In this document: positions 10,856 through 22,126 of the stretch, one piece after another | Layout of the letters: every line of letters begins with the position of its first letter | Numbering within the stretch: the first letter of the stretch is position 1 | DNA from: Nepenthes gracilis | Lineage: Eukaryota > Streptophyta > Magnoliopsida > Caryophyllales > Nepenthaceae | NCBI GenBank assembly: GCA_033239525.1 | Contig: BSYO01000004.1 | Span: forward strand, 372,001-436,000 | DNA: 64,000 nucleotides | Direction of reading: 5' to 3' | Translations under genes and position numbers: made by a program | Notes under the pieces: model-generated | Told to the model about the DNA's origin: nothing | The model's input: only the letters and a program-made list of their open reading frames with translations | Database searches by the model: none

Positions 10856-12677
10856 TGAATTGCATATAAAAATCTCCTAGATTAAGTTACTTTTTTCTTA
10901 ACCAGAGGGACTTAATGGGCTAAATGAACCACATTTAATAAGCAATGGCATGGATAGTGATGCGTCTTGAATCCAAACTTGAACAGGTTCGGGTTGAATA
11001 GCCTATTGGATTCCAGTCTCCGTTTGCTTAGTTTTAAGTTCTACACATCACAATTTCAAACAAGAGATCAAGCAACCGCTTAGCCCATCGTCACCACAAT
11101 CCGGTGACAGTGGGATTTAATCCCACCGAAAACACTCCAACGCTCAAATCAGTAATCGATCTTCTCAAATGAGATGGTGGATGCAATGAATACAATATGA
11201 ATGCTGATGAGTGTTTGTGTAGGTAGGAACACACTCGTAGGATGAGTGACTTATGTGGTTGCTCGTGAGGAGCAGGACCTCTCAATTAGGGTTCACTTGG
11301 AACTGATAGGTGAGAGAGAGAGCGCTTGAAGGCCTCAGAGGGTTAGAGAGCTTTTGAGATTACTTGAGGGCTTTTAGTGGCATTTGAAAGTGTATTTGAG
11401 AGCGTACCTTTGAAGAAAACTTCCATAGTCTTTTATAGCCATGACCCTGAGCTACATTCCTTAGCAAAAAGGTTGGATGGCCGTACTCTGTTAAGGATTG
11501 TTACCTTCCCTGGTGCAGGCGTGAGCGCCTTTTTAGTTGTAAAGGTCCAAGAAATTAATTTCCTTTTATCTGTATTTTGCAACTCTTAGGGTTTTCAGCA
11601 AACAGCGCACAGATTCTGGCGCATTCTTCTTGGGATGTGTACTGATTCTGGAGGTGACCGTTACAGTGGAGCTTGCCTTCTTGGTGATATGGAAAATTAT
11701 GACAGACAACTGTTGTGGCTTTGAGATGGATACATGGACTAATTGTGGGGCCTCAACCGGTCTTCCGAGATGGATAACAATTATTTCCTTTTCTCATTTT
11801 CTCTTGGGTTTGTTTGGTTTGTTTTTTTGAGAATAGTCCACGCCCTCCTTCACGTGGACCTACAAAATCCAAGACTCCTGGTTCCCGTTTTCCGTTACAG
11901 GACCCATTCCGTATATATAGGCTAAAATGCCTTTAATGAAAAAGCAAGGAATTATTACTCTCTTTTCACTCTTCTCTCTCTCTCTCGCCTCTGTCTCCTC
12001 GGGTTTCCCTTTTCCTCTCCTATTTCCCTCTTTTCCCTACTTTCCTCTCTTCCCGTCACCCTCCTCCGGTTCTCCCCTCCCGTTGGAATTCCAGCATCAA
12101 CGCCGAGTGGAGATCGCATCAAGAAGCATTGACCGTTTTAGGCTTTAATAGGCCATCCTATTCTTGGGCCTCTACTAAACTTGCTCTTCTTTTGGTCCCA
12201 ACCTGTCCCAGGCGAGTTGGGCCGGTTTTGGGCTTTTCTCTTCGTGGCGTCCCCCCCATCGATAGAATATGAGGTAGTAAACTAATCAAAACCTAGCTGG
12301 TTTGTCTGGCTCAATTTGATTAGTCCAAAATTTAAGTATCATAAACAAATAATATCAAAAAAATTAGACTCAATGAATATAGACATCGATGAAAATAACA
12401 TGTCCTGCCTAGAAAACGTATTATTGCATTTTTTTTTGGTTATTGTTGTTGAATTTAGACACCGCAGATGCATCAGAACCCAGAAGAAAAACTATTGACA
12501 CAAATATTGCCATAACTAAATACTACTAGAATATAAACTAGGCATCAGTATTGGCTACTACATCTGCTCCAAATACATATATAGTTCGGGAAATACTAAT
12601 GGCACACCTCAAACCATTTTTGCCATGATTAATGCTTTCTACGGGGAAAGCTCAATCCTTTCTTTCTCCAACTTAGA
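10856..12677. other. no clear gene; LTR-like non-coding DNA
   Basis: This 1.8 kb holds short ORFs only. Two stretches look like retroelement promoters: one near 11430 (TCTTTTATAG) and one near 11913 (TATATATAGG) followed by a CT-rich leader at 11970-12080. Neither has a matching partner repeat in the window. The rightmost part (about 12540-12677) would be the 3' untranslated region of the minus-strand dioxygenase gene. Confidence 0.4.
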
Positions 12678-12938
12678 TTATTTTGATACCCTAAAATTAG
12701 AGATTTGGACGTTTTCAACATCTAGCTTCTTAAAATTACTTTTTTTTCTTGCTGCAACAAACTTTCCCCAACTATAACTTTCATATTTTGCGGGGTTTTG
12801 CTCATTGACCAGCTCCTCCAAGGGTTCCACCATAACATAGTGCGCTGGGTTGAAGAAGAATGGAATTGATAATCTATCCCTATCCGAGTTCACCATCACC
12901 CTGTGCTCCACGCTTTCATATTTATCATTGCTCCAAAC
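12678..12938 (-). pseudogene. dioxygenase exon 3 (C-terminal)
   Basis: Begins right after a CAATAACA-type region and acceptor GTAG, reading VWSNDKYESVEHRVMVNS. It holds the third iron ligand (His in EHR), the 2OG salt-bridge Arg (R-L-S-IPFFFNP) and the conserved tail SWGKF, RKKSNFKKL, ending FRVSK then stop. It is fully open over 86 residues, so this exon shows no decay despite lying 10.9 kb from exon 2. Confidence 0.9.
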
Positions 12939-13283
12939 CTACAATAACATAGAAAGAATGGCGACAAGAATATACAACTCATGAACGCAAAAGAAGCTTC
13001 CAGCATTAAGCAAGTGAATTTCCAAGTACTGATTCAAAAAGGCCCGTGTTTTACTTTTCTTTTATTTCTTCATGTTTTTATTCATCAGTTTTTCCCCCTT
13101 TTTTTTTTTTGGGGATGGGGGGGGGGGGACATGTTTAAGGCAGTCTTCCCTTCTTCTAACTGAATTGCAACGTTCTTAATGAAATCAAAGCTGGTCTTGC
13201 TATATCCTTTACTTCCTTTTCTTCATATTACCTGTTGGTAATCTTGGGCTATTGTAGTTCTTGTTACATCATTTCTTTCTATA

Positions 13284-13475
13284 TGGTATCAAAGCCTGAA
13301 GGCAGATTGCTTGTACTTGCAACATCCCATTGTGACTATTTGCGGTCTATAATCCAAAACGGAGTCAAATGGTCGTGTTACTGGACTTGGTTTCGCGTTG
13401 TTGAATTCCTCTAAATAGAAGATTTGGAAGACTTTGTGTGAATCTTATCTTGTTAGCAAAGACCTATGGGAAGTT
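13284..13475 (+). pseudogene. primer site and gag remnant of old Copia
   Basis: TGGTATCAAAGCC matches the complement of the initiator-Met tRNA 3' end used by Copia elements. Downstream a decayed frame ends CESYLVSKDLWEV, as in Copia gag (the -LW- block that precedes the UBN2 region). The frame is cut at 13475/13476 by the LTR of the nested minus-strand element. Confidence 0.6.
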
Positions 13476-14313
13476 TGTTGGATTTTAGACGTCAAAACTT
13501 TTCTCACAAAGCTGATAATTAATTTTTATGATGATTGTTATCAAACCCTTTGTTTAAACCAGTGAAGAGATGATACGATAATATACAATGTAAAAATAAT
13601 AATCACAAATAATAATACACAATATTTTACATAGAAAACTCATTTAGAAATGAAGAGAAAAACTATGGGATTATAAATCCAGAAAAAATACCCATTATAC
13701 GATGAGTGCTAATTAATAAAATATCTAACAAATATAAGAATACAATACATTATAATAGTAGATCCAAACAATAAAGAATACCTTAGAGAAAGAGAAGAAA
13801 ACAATCAATAAAACATTTTTCATAATAATAAGAATAATATACTCAAAGATGGTAGGTAATGGAATACGATTCAAAATTCAAACAGTTAAGTAAATTTTTA
13901 TTTTCTTTATTTTCTCTCTCATCATCTTCTTTTTCTGATTGTGCAAGGCTCAATAACTCAAAAGGATCACATTAAAGGTCCTAAAGTCGCATCAGGATGA
14001 TTTATATTAGTGTTGATACAGAGCGCTTTTCAAGCACATATCAATCCTAGACTCACTGGACAAATGGCACACGAGCTCCCCTCAGGAACTCGTCAGGCGC
14101 TACCTTTATGATCAAATCATGCATGTATGCCACTTATGTGGGAGTCAAGCATTATTTTTCTTGACAAATGACGTGCATACTCTCTCTAGACATCTATCAT
14201 ACATCCCTTGAAATTTTCTCCGCTTGAGCTAGGTCTCATGTAACATTAGTCGTGTCACTAGATGATATATTAATAGGTGCACGATTTATAAGGAAGTAAA
14301 CCAAAATCTAACA
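13476..14313 (-). repeat. 3' LTR of nested minus-strand Copia
   Basis: 838 bp between TGTTGG (13476) and CTAACA (14313) on the plus strand, inverted as expected for a minus-strand LTR with TG...CA ends. Its non-coding middle resembles the LTRs of GP-2 and the fragment at 41770, for instance the strings AATAATACACAATATTTTAC and GAGATAATATAACG-like blocks. Confidence 0.7.
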
Positions 14314-14344
14314 AATTTTTTCTCACAGCCTTGTAGGGGTCATT

Positions 14345-15450
14345 ACCATCCCAGCTATCATTCGACATAATTTAAGATTTCAAAGAGTCAATATCACACA
14401 CCATGTTGCCATTAGTATACCGGACTAGAAGTGACTTACAATTATCGAAGTACAAATACGTCATAAATGTTTCTCGAATATGCCTTAGCATCTATTTTAT
14501 TGTGGACTAATATTCCTTTTTAGGATGTGAAAAGAATCGACCGACCGTTGTAACCACATGAGTTATATTTGATCTTGTATGCACCATCTCATACATTAAA
14601 CTATCAACAACCGAAGAATAAGGAGCATGTCTCATGCTGGCCTTCTCATCATCCATAAAATATTATCTAGTGCTCAATTTAAAATGATTGGCAAGCAAAA
14701 TACTCATCGTTTTAGACATTTCAATATTAATGTGTTAAAACACCTTTTCAATGTAGCTTTCTTAGGACATTCAAAATTTCTTTGCTTTTCGATCACAAAA
14801 GATTCTTAGACAAAGAATTTATTTCACTGACTCTAAATTTTTAATGGCGAAAGATTTTTCAAGGTATTTCTTCAACTCAATTACTTGGAAGTCATTTAGC
14901 CCCATAATGAGTGTATCATTCATATAGACTAAGAGAATAATGAATTTCTCTTTTGAGAACCTTTGAATGAAGATATAATGATCCAAAGTAGTTTTTTTAT
15001 AGATTTGACTCGCCATCACTGATTCAAACTTCTTACACTATTATCTAGAGGCTTACTTTATACCATAAAAGATTTTCTTTAAGCGGCATATTGAATACTC
15101 ATTCCCCTTAACTCGGAACTTTTGTGATTTCTCCATATAGATTTCCTCCTCAAGATTGCTATGAAGGAAAGTTGTCCACACATCTAGTTATTCAAATTGA
15201 GGGTCACGTCTAATCTGAAAACAATCCTGATGGAAGATATCTTCATAATAAGAGAAACAATCTCCTTAAAATCAATACTTTTTATATTGGTCAAATCACT
15301 TCACAACTAATCTCGCCTTGTACCTCAACTAAGAGTTGCTTTCATCAGATTTCAAGCAGAAAACCCACTTATTATTCAAAACTCGTTTGCTCTTAAACAA
15401 TTTAGTTATCTCAAAAGTGTAATTCTTATGTAAGGAATATATCTCATCTT
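14345..15450 (-). pseudogene. Copia reverse transcriptase remnant
   Basis: Minus-strand peptides in order are CRLKKIFYGIK, CKKFESVMASQIYKKTTLDHY, FIILLVYMNDTLIMG and APYSSVVDSLMYEMVHTRS. They follow the Tnt1/Tork order of the thumb and catalytic regions. The YxDD active site is YMND here, so the second Asp is kept but the first is Asn. Several in-frame stops replace Trp or Gln codons. Confidence 0.8.
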
Positions 15451-15799
15451 ACATGGTTTCTATCTACAACATCTTATGTTCATCTTCCGTAACTTTATTA
15501 AAACATTCAGATTCTCCGCCATGAGTAACACGAACACATCAGCCGATAGCTGGGAGAAGGGTCTTTGATCTTTCATGGATCATTAGAGTGGGATGGTCGA
15601 TGTAGGTCCGGAAACTTCATGATGAGCATTATGAGTATTAATATCCACATTAGTATCATCAACTTCATTAAAAATGGGAATCTCGCGGTCTCCATCGCCT
15701 TCATGATCACCTCGGTTACCATTTTCAGTTTGAATTGACATCATGTCAAAGGTTTAGAGTTTATATCACAAAGTCAGTTATTATTTTTGTTGGAGATCA

Positions 15800-16500
15800 C
15801 ATTCTCTATTTTGTCAATATCCTCAATGGTTTCGCTTTTTAACAAATATCACATGTCTAAACTTCACAAGGTTTATCTCTACGGAGTCATAAAACCGATA
15901 GACAAATTCATCTTTTCCATAGTTAAAAAAGATGTGTTGTCGCATCTTCGCCTCAAGCTTAGTCTCCTCATCATTTAGAATGTGGACGAAAGGATTTGTA
16001 CTCAAATGCATATAAGTGGTCATAGAAGACCTTCTTTCCAAACCATATCTTGCTTGACACGTTATCATTTAGAGGGCCATTAGGTGAAAGGTTGATTATA
16101 TACGCCATTACGTTCAAAACTTTCCCTCAAGACAAGTATTGAGCTTTGCCTCAAAAAGTACACAACAAACTCTCTCAACCAATCTTTAATTCATTCTCTC
16201 GCCACACCATTTAGTTATGACATCTTATAAGAGTCTTTTGGTGTTGTATTTTATATAACTGATAATATAAGTCAAATGCTTTAATGTATTCTTATCTATT
16301 GTCACTCGTGATGCAATTCAACTTCTTCCTTGTGTGCCTTTCAACAAAGGTATCAAATTACATAAAGATATCAAGAGCTTGATACTTTGTCATCAGGTAA
16401 TACACCCACAATAAATTGGAACAATTATTAATGAATGTTATAAAGTAAAGTGCTCTGTCGAGTATTTTAACCTAGAGAGAACTACATATGTCGGTGTGTA
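15800..16500 (-). pseudogene. Copia integrase remnant
   Basis: Minus-strand frames contain the integrase C-terminal signature (AKMRQHIFFNYG, FVYRFYDSVE) and an upstream core piece (ALDIFM-stop-FDTFVERHTRK, then CITSDN). These match the Tork integrase segment in which a QVLDxFKxF block precedes the SDNGGEY motif. Broken by stops; not functional. Confidence 0.7.
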
Positions 16501-17289
16501 TAAGTTCAAGGAGGTTTGCCTTCTTAGTGGATGAGTTTCAATGAAATGAAACTCTCCACTTTTTTATACAAACAATGAGAACATGTCTTTAGCTTTGCCT
16601 CCTACATATTCGAAAGGAGGTTCTTCTTTACTAGGCAATTGAGTCACTTTTTGCTCATATGGCTTAGACACTTGAGCTATAGGTCAGACAACTCGCCATG
16701 CTTGGCTATAAGTATGTCTCTAACTAAAGTGAATGCTTACAACACGTATAAGTTGGAAAGCTATTTTTTATGAGCCACTAATAAAGATCTTCTAGTGAGC
16801 TTCTATGTGCTCTTACAAAAGATGTTACAAAACCCTTCACCATCACACTTAATAACTGAAATAAGATTCAATCAAATATTCGGGACTTGTCATGAATCCC
16901 TTGACACTAGCTTTGTGCCGTTGTTTGTGGTCATACATATGTCATCACAGCCCACAATTTGCGATAATTTGTCATTTTTCATCTTTTATACATGCTTATG
17001 TCTAAACTTTCCAAATCTACCCTAAAATCACCAGAAGTATAAGAATATCAACTTTGGCAACAACCGAGGTTCTCTCCTTATGTCGAGATTTCTTAACTTC
17101 ATTCTCGTTGCCATCTGCGTTTTCACACCTCTACTTATAACAAAACATTTTGATATGTCATTTTTCAGCAATGGTGACGTTTGATATATTGATATCTCGA
17201 TTTCGACTTACTCTTATCACCAAACCTGAGACCTTTCCCCATGCCTCTTAAACTCCATGACTAATACTTTTAAGTGTGAGGATATGAAA

Positions 17290-17746
17290 CTTTGCAACCT
17301 CCTCCTCACTCTTCATTTAGAACTCCACTATTAGCTATCTCCAATGTCACTACACTGTTAGAAGTAATATTGGCAATGGAAATTCGAATAACTTCACATG
17401 AATCTAGTAGTATGGCTAATAACTATAAGCCCAATAATTCATCGTCAAATTTGATACCCATACTACTCAGTTAGTCAATATAATCTTGGAACTGATTTAG
17501 ATGGTTGACTACATAAATATCTTCCCTATTTCTCACTTGTATTAACTTCGTCATGTGATACAAATTCTTATTACCACTTTCAAAGCATAAAATGTTTCGA
17601 ACTTCTCCCACAGTATTCTGGTGTGTTTTTTTTATTACGAATATGATTGTAAACATTATTATCAACAAACTGTCGGATATACCCACAAATTTGCTCATGT
17701 TCAAAATCCTATTATTCATTAGATTTTGGTTCGAACATTTAGACAA
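17290..17746 (-). pseudogene. Copia gag (UBN2-like) remnant
   Basis: The minus-strand ORF 17746-17471 reads ESGNKNLYHMTKLIQVRNRE, then VVNHLNQFQDYID. This fits the UBN2 gag pattern in which a leucine-rich helix pair is followed by HLNxFxxLxxQL. The zinc knuckle that should lie to the left is not readable. Confidence 0.6.
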
Positions 17747-17760
17747 TAAATACTAAAAAA

Positions 17761-18640
17761 TGCATTACTTGAACAAATAATAGATTTCTCATCTTACTTC
17801 TCTAAATGTTATAGCCTAATATATTTAAGTAAATAATTTTATTACTGATAAATATTGATTTTTATATTTTTATCATTGCATATTTTTTATTAGTTTCTAG
17901 TAAATTTTATTTAAATTACGTAATTAAATTATATATTTTTTATTGTGTAGATTTTATCCCTTAAGGAAAAATTTTTGAAATAAAAGTAAGAAAATGAACT
18001 AAATGGAACAAGGGTACTCTCAGGGCGAAGGATAGCAAAAGGCTCTTTATGATTATCTAGTCTGACTCCATTCTTAAGTAGTGAATAACTTGTTCTTGAC
18101 ATTACTTTGGAGTTGTGGTTATGACGAGTTGTAAATTTTTAATAGGGTTTATTATTGAATTCTGTATAATTGTCATATCTTTTGTAATTTGATATTGCTC
18201 ATGAAAGATATTTATTATTTATTATGTATTACTAATTATTATCACTTATTAGATATTTGACTTACTCTTATATTTTATTGGTTCTAAATTTGAATTGATT
18301 ATATACCACTAATGAAAAGTCCTACATTTACTACAAGATTTTCAAGTAGATAGGATTTTGGAGACTAGTTATCATTTTATTTGGTAACAACCAAGTTATA
18401 GTTAGATAGTGACTTGGTAATTTTATTCAGACTGCTACTTGTGAGTTTTGATAATTTTTATTTTCTTAAATATTTGCTCAATGTGTTAATGAGATAATAA
18501 TTTTATTATTAAAAATATTAAAATTATGATAGATATTTAATAGTTTTATGTGTTAAGATTTTTTGTATGAGCGTTCCAAGTCGTCTCTAATACTTAGAGC
18601 TCTGGTCATCACATGTTACTTATTCTTCAAACGTTAGATT
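17761..18640. other. AT-rich intronic filler
   Basis: No ORF, LTR boundary or repeat partner could be recognised. It lies between the truncated 5' side of the minus-strand Copia and the Copia fragment at 18653. It may be decayed LTR. Confidence 0.5.
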
Positions 18641-18652
18641 TTGATGTATGCA

Positions 18653-18850
18653 ATGGTGTATACGAACCTTGATATAGCTTATGTGGTTGAAACTGCGAAT
18701 TGATTCCTTTCGAATCTTGAAAAGTAATATTGGTCTGTCATTAAGTGAATACTCAAATACCTCCAAGGTGATTCCAATATATGTTTGAGCTTTGACAATA
18801 GCAAGCCGTTTTTGGTAGGGTTCATATACACTGACATGGCGGATGGCTTT
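18653..18850 (+). pseudogene. isolated Tork-type Copia fragment (RT/RNase H junction)
   Basis: The plus frame from 18653 reads MVYTNLDIAYVVETAN, then stop, FLSNLEK, stop, YWSVIK, stop, ILKYLQGDSN, then FVGF-like YTDMAD. This is the conserved Tork stretch after the catalytic palm. Two stops lie where the family has Arg (CGA) and Trp (TGG), as expected from C-to-T decay. It belongs to a different Copia group than the RNase H piece starting at 19114, so at least three Copia types are layered in this intron. Confidence 0.75.
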
Positions 18851-19113
18851 TATTTTGCAAGTCCACTTCAAGATTTTTGGTTATATTTTTCAGATGTATC
18901 CTTTCGTGATTTTTTTTTCATTCTCAAAATGATTTTCTATGTAAAAATCTTGTGTCCCATTATTGTAATTATAGTTTTAAGTTGTCCATTATCATATCAC
19001 TTCATCGCAGATTCAAACAAATGGTCAATAACAATCTTTATAGAAATTAATTTTTGGGTTTGTGAATAAAGTTTAGTGACCGAAACCCAATCGGCCTCTC
19101 CATTCAATTTGAA

Positions 19114-19641
19114 ATGGAGGACTTGGAAGATTTGAGTCACTTTCTCGGCTTGGAGGTCAAAACTTTGAACAATGGAATTCATGTCACAGTCTGCTGAAAA
19201 GCTTGTGGCAAGGTTTGGATCAAAGCATGGAAAAATGCGATCAACTCGCACAGATGCGAATATAAATCCAAATCATTATTGTGCCTTGTTGGCAACCTAC
19301 TTTATCTTACTATAACAAGGCCAGAAATTTCTTTTTCTATAAGCTTTGTTACTCGGTTATGCAAGCACCGTGAAAACCTCACTATGAGGTAACAGAATAC
19401 ATTTTGAAGTATATAAACTCCACACTTGATTATGGATTTCTCTAGAAGAGGTAAGCAGAATTTTTTGTTGCATTTAGTGATGCTGATTTGGGAGGTGATC
19501 TTCACGATATAAGCTCCACATCTAGTTATGTTTTTCTATGTGAAACTACAACTCTCTCCTGATATAGTAAAAGTGGAATACAAAGCTGCAGCCCTCGATG
19601 CGCAAGAGTGTGGTTGGCTTCATCAACTTTTTGGAGATATT
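19114..19641 (+). pseudogene. RT end and RNase H of old Copia, left half
   Basis: Peptides include MEDLEDLSHFLGLEVKTLNN, a LLYLTITRP block, a DADLGGD-like block and KVEYKAAALDAQECGWLHQL followed by FGDI. These follow the RE1-type Copia order with the ADW-like and AEY RNase H motifs. The frame is broken several times. It is interrupted at 19641/19642 by GP-1 and continues at 23533. Confidence 0.75.
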
Positions 19642-20821
19642 TGTTGGAATATGGTTACTTCATTGTGGGTGATTTTAACAAACTAGTTTGTCATCGGGTA
19701 TATTGACTGGCTGGAAGGCAAAAACGGTCAATGGAGTTTGATCGGCGGACAACCATCTGAATCTGGTCAACGGGAGGTTGACCGTCTAAGGGCTACAGGA
19801 GTGCTACTAGATGGCGGACGGGTAACAAGGAGACGGTCAACGGAAAGGTTGACCGGATGGCTGTGGAGGACGGTCAACGGGAGGTTGACCGGATCCGGTC
19901 AACGAAAGGTTGACCGGATGGTAGCAAGAGACGGTCAACGGAGGGTTGACCGGATGACTACGGATCTGGCCAACGGAAGGTTGATCGGCTAAGGTTGGAA
20001 AGGAAATCGGGAGAGGATTTCCTGATATTATTTTTGGAGTAGAAAATATTGGAGTGCCTTTGGGTTCTTAGCCAACATGTTGACCCAGATGGAAAGGAAG
20101 AATTTACCAATTAGTATTCTTGGTATGGAATCAACCGGGAATACCAAGACTCTTGTGATAGCCCACGGCACATGACGGCGAGGACTTGGCTGCAAAGAAC
20201 GACCGAGGCGTCGTGGGCGATTAGCAACAAGTTCTTGGGCAACAGAGCAAGTGGCGACACATTGCGCATGCGGCGTTTGTGCAGGCGGCAGGTTACATAG
20301 TTGGTGGATAAAGTTGTTGGCAGGTTACAGAGCAGGTGGCAGGCATTTGACCATACTCAACCTGCCTATTAGTTGAAGGCCTCTGGGTAAACCACCATAT
20401 ATACGCATGTTAGGCATGCTGAATAGTGGGCTGTAGAGCTGAGTAGCTGCGAGTGTGAGAGTGAAAAGAAAGCATCCGAGCACGGTAAAGTGCAAAGAGG
20501 AAAAATCCAAGGGTGAATGAACAAGAGAGGAGTGCACCACCAGTGAGAATGAGAAGAAAGAAAAACAGAGAGTAAAAGAGCGGAGTGTTTTACGTTTACT
20601 CCGGTGAAGTTTTTTTCTGTGTTATTCTCAGGTGTGTAGCGGATACTTCATCTTGGAGGTTTGTAACCTATTTTTCACATAGTGGATTTACTGTCGACTC
20701 TACTCCCGTGGTTTTCCCTTGGTTCATAAGGATTTTCACGTAAAACGGCGTGTGCTTCTTCTTCCTCTTTCATTTCACTTGTTTATCATTCGTCCGGCCA
20801 ATCACCGCCTAGATCCCAACA
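19642..20821 (+). repeat. 5' LTR of GP-1
   Basis: 1,180 bp, TGTTGG...CCAACA. U3 has the W-box pair array (19724-19987). A TATATA box at 20398-20403 (in CCATATATACG) marks the promoter, with a leader and U5 downstream. It ends two bases before the primer site. Confidence 0.85.
19724..19987. promoter_or_regulatory. array of seven inverted W-box pairs in GP-1 5' LTR
   Basis: Seven units of the form GGTCAAC, a short spacer of about 4-6 bp, GTTGACC occur at about 19724, 19765, 19835, 19871, 19897, 19932 and 19969; the outer ones are degenerate. Each arm contains TTGACC, the WRKY W-box core, and each pair could form a short hairpin. Position in U3, 400-700 bp upstream of the TATA box, suggests an enhancer. 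WRKY control is inferred from the motif alone. Confidence 0.7.
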
Positions 20822-20823
20822 AG

Positions 20824-20835
20824 TGGTATCGAGAG
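20824..20835 (+). other. primer-binding site of GP-1
   Basis: TGGTATCGAGAG begins two bases after the LTR end and resembles the initiator-Met tRNA complement TGGTATCAGAGC with one inserted G. Confidence 0.8.
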
Positions 20836-20860
20836 ATTGGTTAAAAACCGCTCGGTTGGA

Positions 20861-21700
20861 TGGCGTCGTCGGCGAAGAATGGGTCGTTCGGTGTGGAGAG
20901 CGATTGAATGGGCAAAATAATTTCATCCTCTGGCAGGAAAGGGTAAGGAATATTTTGACCGGAAGGAACGGTAAAAGCTCTTCAGAAAAAGGAGAAGAAG
21001 CAGGAGAAACTAATCGAGGACGAGTGGCAGGACAAGAGGGATCTTGCCAACTGCACCATTAAGTTGTGTTTGGCGGACAATACACTCCAGGAGGTCCTCG
21101 GTCTGTCAGACCGGAGGTCTAGGAAAAGCTTGAAAGTCTGTATAAGTCTAAGTCTTTGACAACCAGGTTTCATATGAAGAAGCGGTTCTATGGCCTGCGG
21201 TTGTCGGAAGGAGAGTGCTTCGAGAAGTACTTGGACGAGTTCAACCGGCTGGTGACGCAGATGTCAGCCATTAATAAGAAGATCAAGGAGGAAGACAAAG
21301 CGTTGGTGTTGCTGGCCTCTTTGCGGCCTCGTATGATCATATTGTCACGACGTTGCTGTTCGGGAAGGACACGCTGAAGCTGGACGAGGTCATAGCTTCC
21401 CTGCTTATGAACGAGTCAAGGCGGAGGGAAAGCGGTGAGGCCTCAAGCTCTAGGGAAAGTGTTCTGGTGGCGACCAGCAGTCGGGGTTGAGGGAGATCTG
21501 ACCGAGGACCAGGTGGCAGGACGGAAAAGGAGCAACAGCCGAAGCAAGCTTGAAGGGAGGAGTTGATTCTTTTGTGGCAAGAAAGGCCACATAAAGAGGG
21601 ACTGTCCGCAGAGAAGGCAGGACAAGGAGGGCAGAAGCGATTGTCAGGAGAAAAGGGATCAAGCTGATGATCCGGAGACCTTTGCTTTCTGTAGAGACTT
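20861..21700 (+). pseudogene. GP-1 gag
   Basis: Starts MASSAKNGSF and shows the Copia UBN2 gag order. After an N-terminal GQNNFILWQERVR block come DLANCTIKLCLADNTLQEVL, RFHMKKRFYGLRLSEGE, KYLDEFNRLVTQM and KEEDKALVLLASL. After a frame change comes HIVTTLLFGKDTLKLDEV, then a CCHC zinc knuckle (FFCGKKGHIKRDCP). Several frameshifts and one early stop (TGA at 20907-20909) break it. Gag forms the virus-like particle; a competent copy elsewhere could supply it. Confidence 0.8.
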
Positions 21701-21704
21701 TCTG

Positions 21705-22126
21705 GTGGTCCATGCAGGGGAAGCACGGAGCTGCACATGCCAGGAGACGAGTTGGGTGATGGACAGTGGGGCCTCACATCATGCGATACTGAGGAAGTCC
21801 CACTTCATGAGTTATACGCCCGTTGGCCATGGGGTGTTGAAGATGGGTAACGGTGGCTCGTCTAAGGTTGTTGGCATTGGGGATGTTTGCTTGAGGACAA
21901 GTAACGAAAACAAGCTCGTGCTGAAAGGCATGCGACATGCCCTAGATTTGAGGTTGAATGTGATTTCAACAGGGAATCTTGATGAGAAACGCTTCAGGAC
22001 GGCGTTTGACGACGGCCAGTGGAAGCTCACCAAAGGCGCCTCAGTGATGGAAAGGGGAAGCAGGACATCAGGGCGGTACCTGATGAAGGCCTGCACTGCT
22101 AAAGGAAATGTCAAGGTGACCAAATG
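21705..22126 (+). pseudogene. GP-1 aspartic protease region
   Basis: A 140-codon open frame. The Copia protease active site is intact (WVMDSGASHH). It is followed by MGNGGSSKVVGIGDVCL and VLKGMRHALDLRLNVISTG, the usual flap and C-terminal blocks. The next domain expected in an autonomous element, the integrase zinc finger (HRRLGHM type), is absent. The frame stops at 22124-22126 inside a short tail shared with GP-2. Confidence 0.85.

Larger units (their letters stand above)
13476..17760 (-). mobile_element. nested minus-strand Tork-type Copia element, 5'-truncated
   Basis: The 3' LTR (13476-14313, minus) starts TGTTAGATTTTGG at its right edge and is preceded on the minus strand by the purine tract GAGAAAAAAT. 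Reading leftwards from 17760 come gag, integrase and reverse transcriptase, all with stops and shifts. RNase H is almost entirely lost: the frame ends shortly after the NGNMVCDIDSLKS segment. No 5' LTR was found near 17760-18000, so the right end is truncated. It lies in the gag of the older plus-strand Copia. Confidence 0.75.

Noticed and set aside
10856..12250. A solo LTR between the block A gene start and the dioxygenase
   Set aside because: TATA-like boxes and CT tracts are suggestive, but no matching ends, TSD or second copy could be found.
19637..19641. Target-site duplication for GP-1
   Set aside because: ATATT on the left has no clear partner at 23531; the ancestral frame implies a few bases were lost, so I do not claim a TSD.
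19724..19987. CRISPR-like array
   Set aside because: Short repeats with spacers, but the repeats are inverted heptamer pairs, the spacers are not unique, and the DNA is plant LTR. Treated as a W-box pair array.
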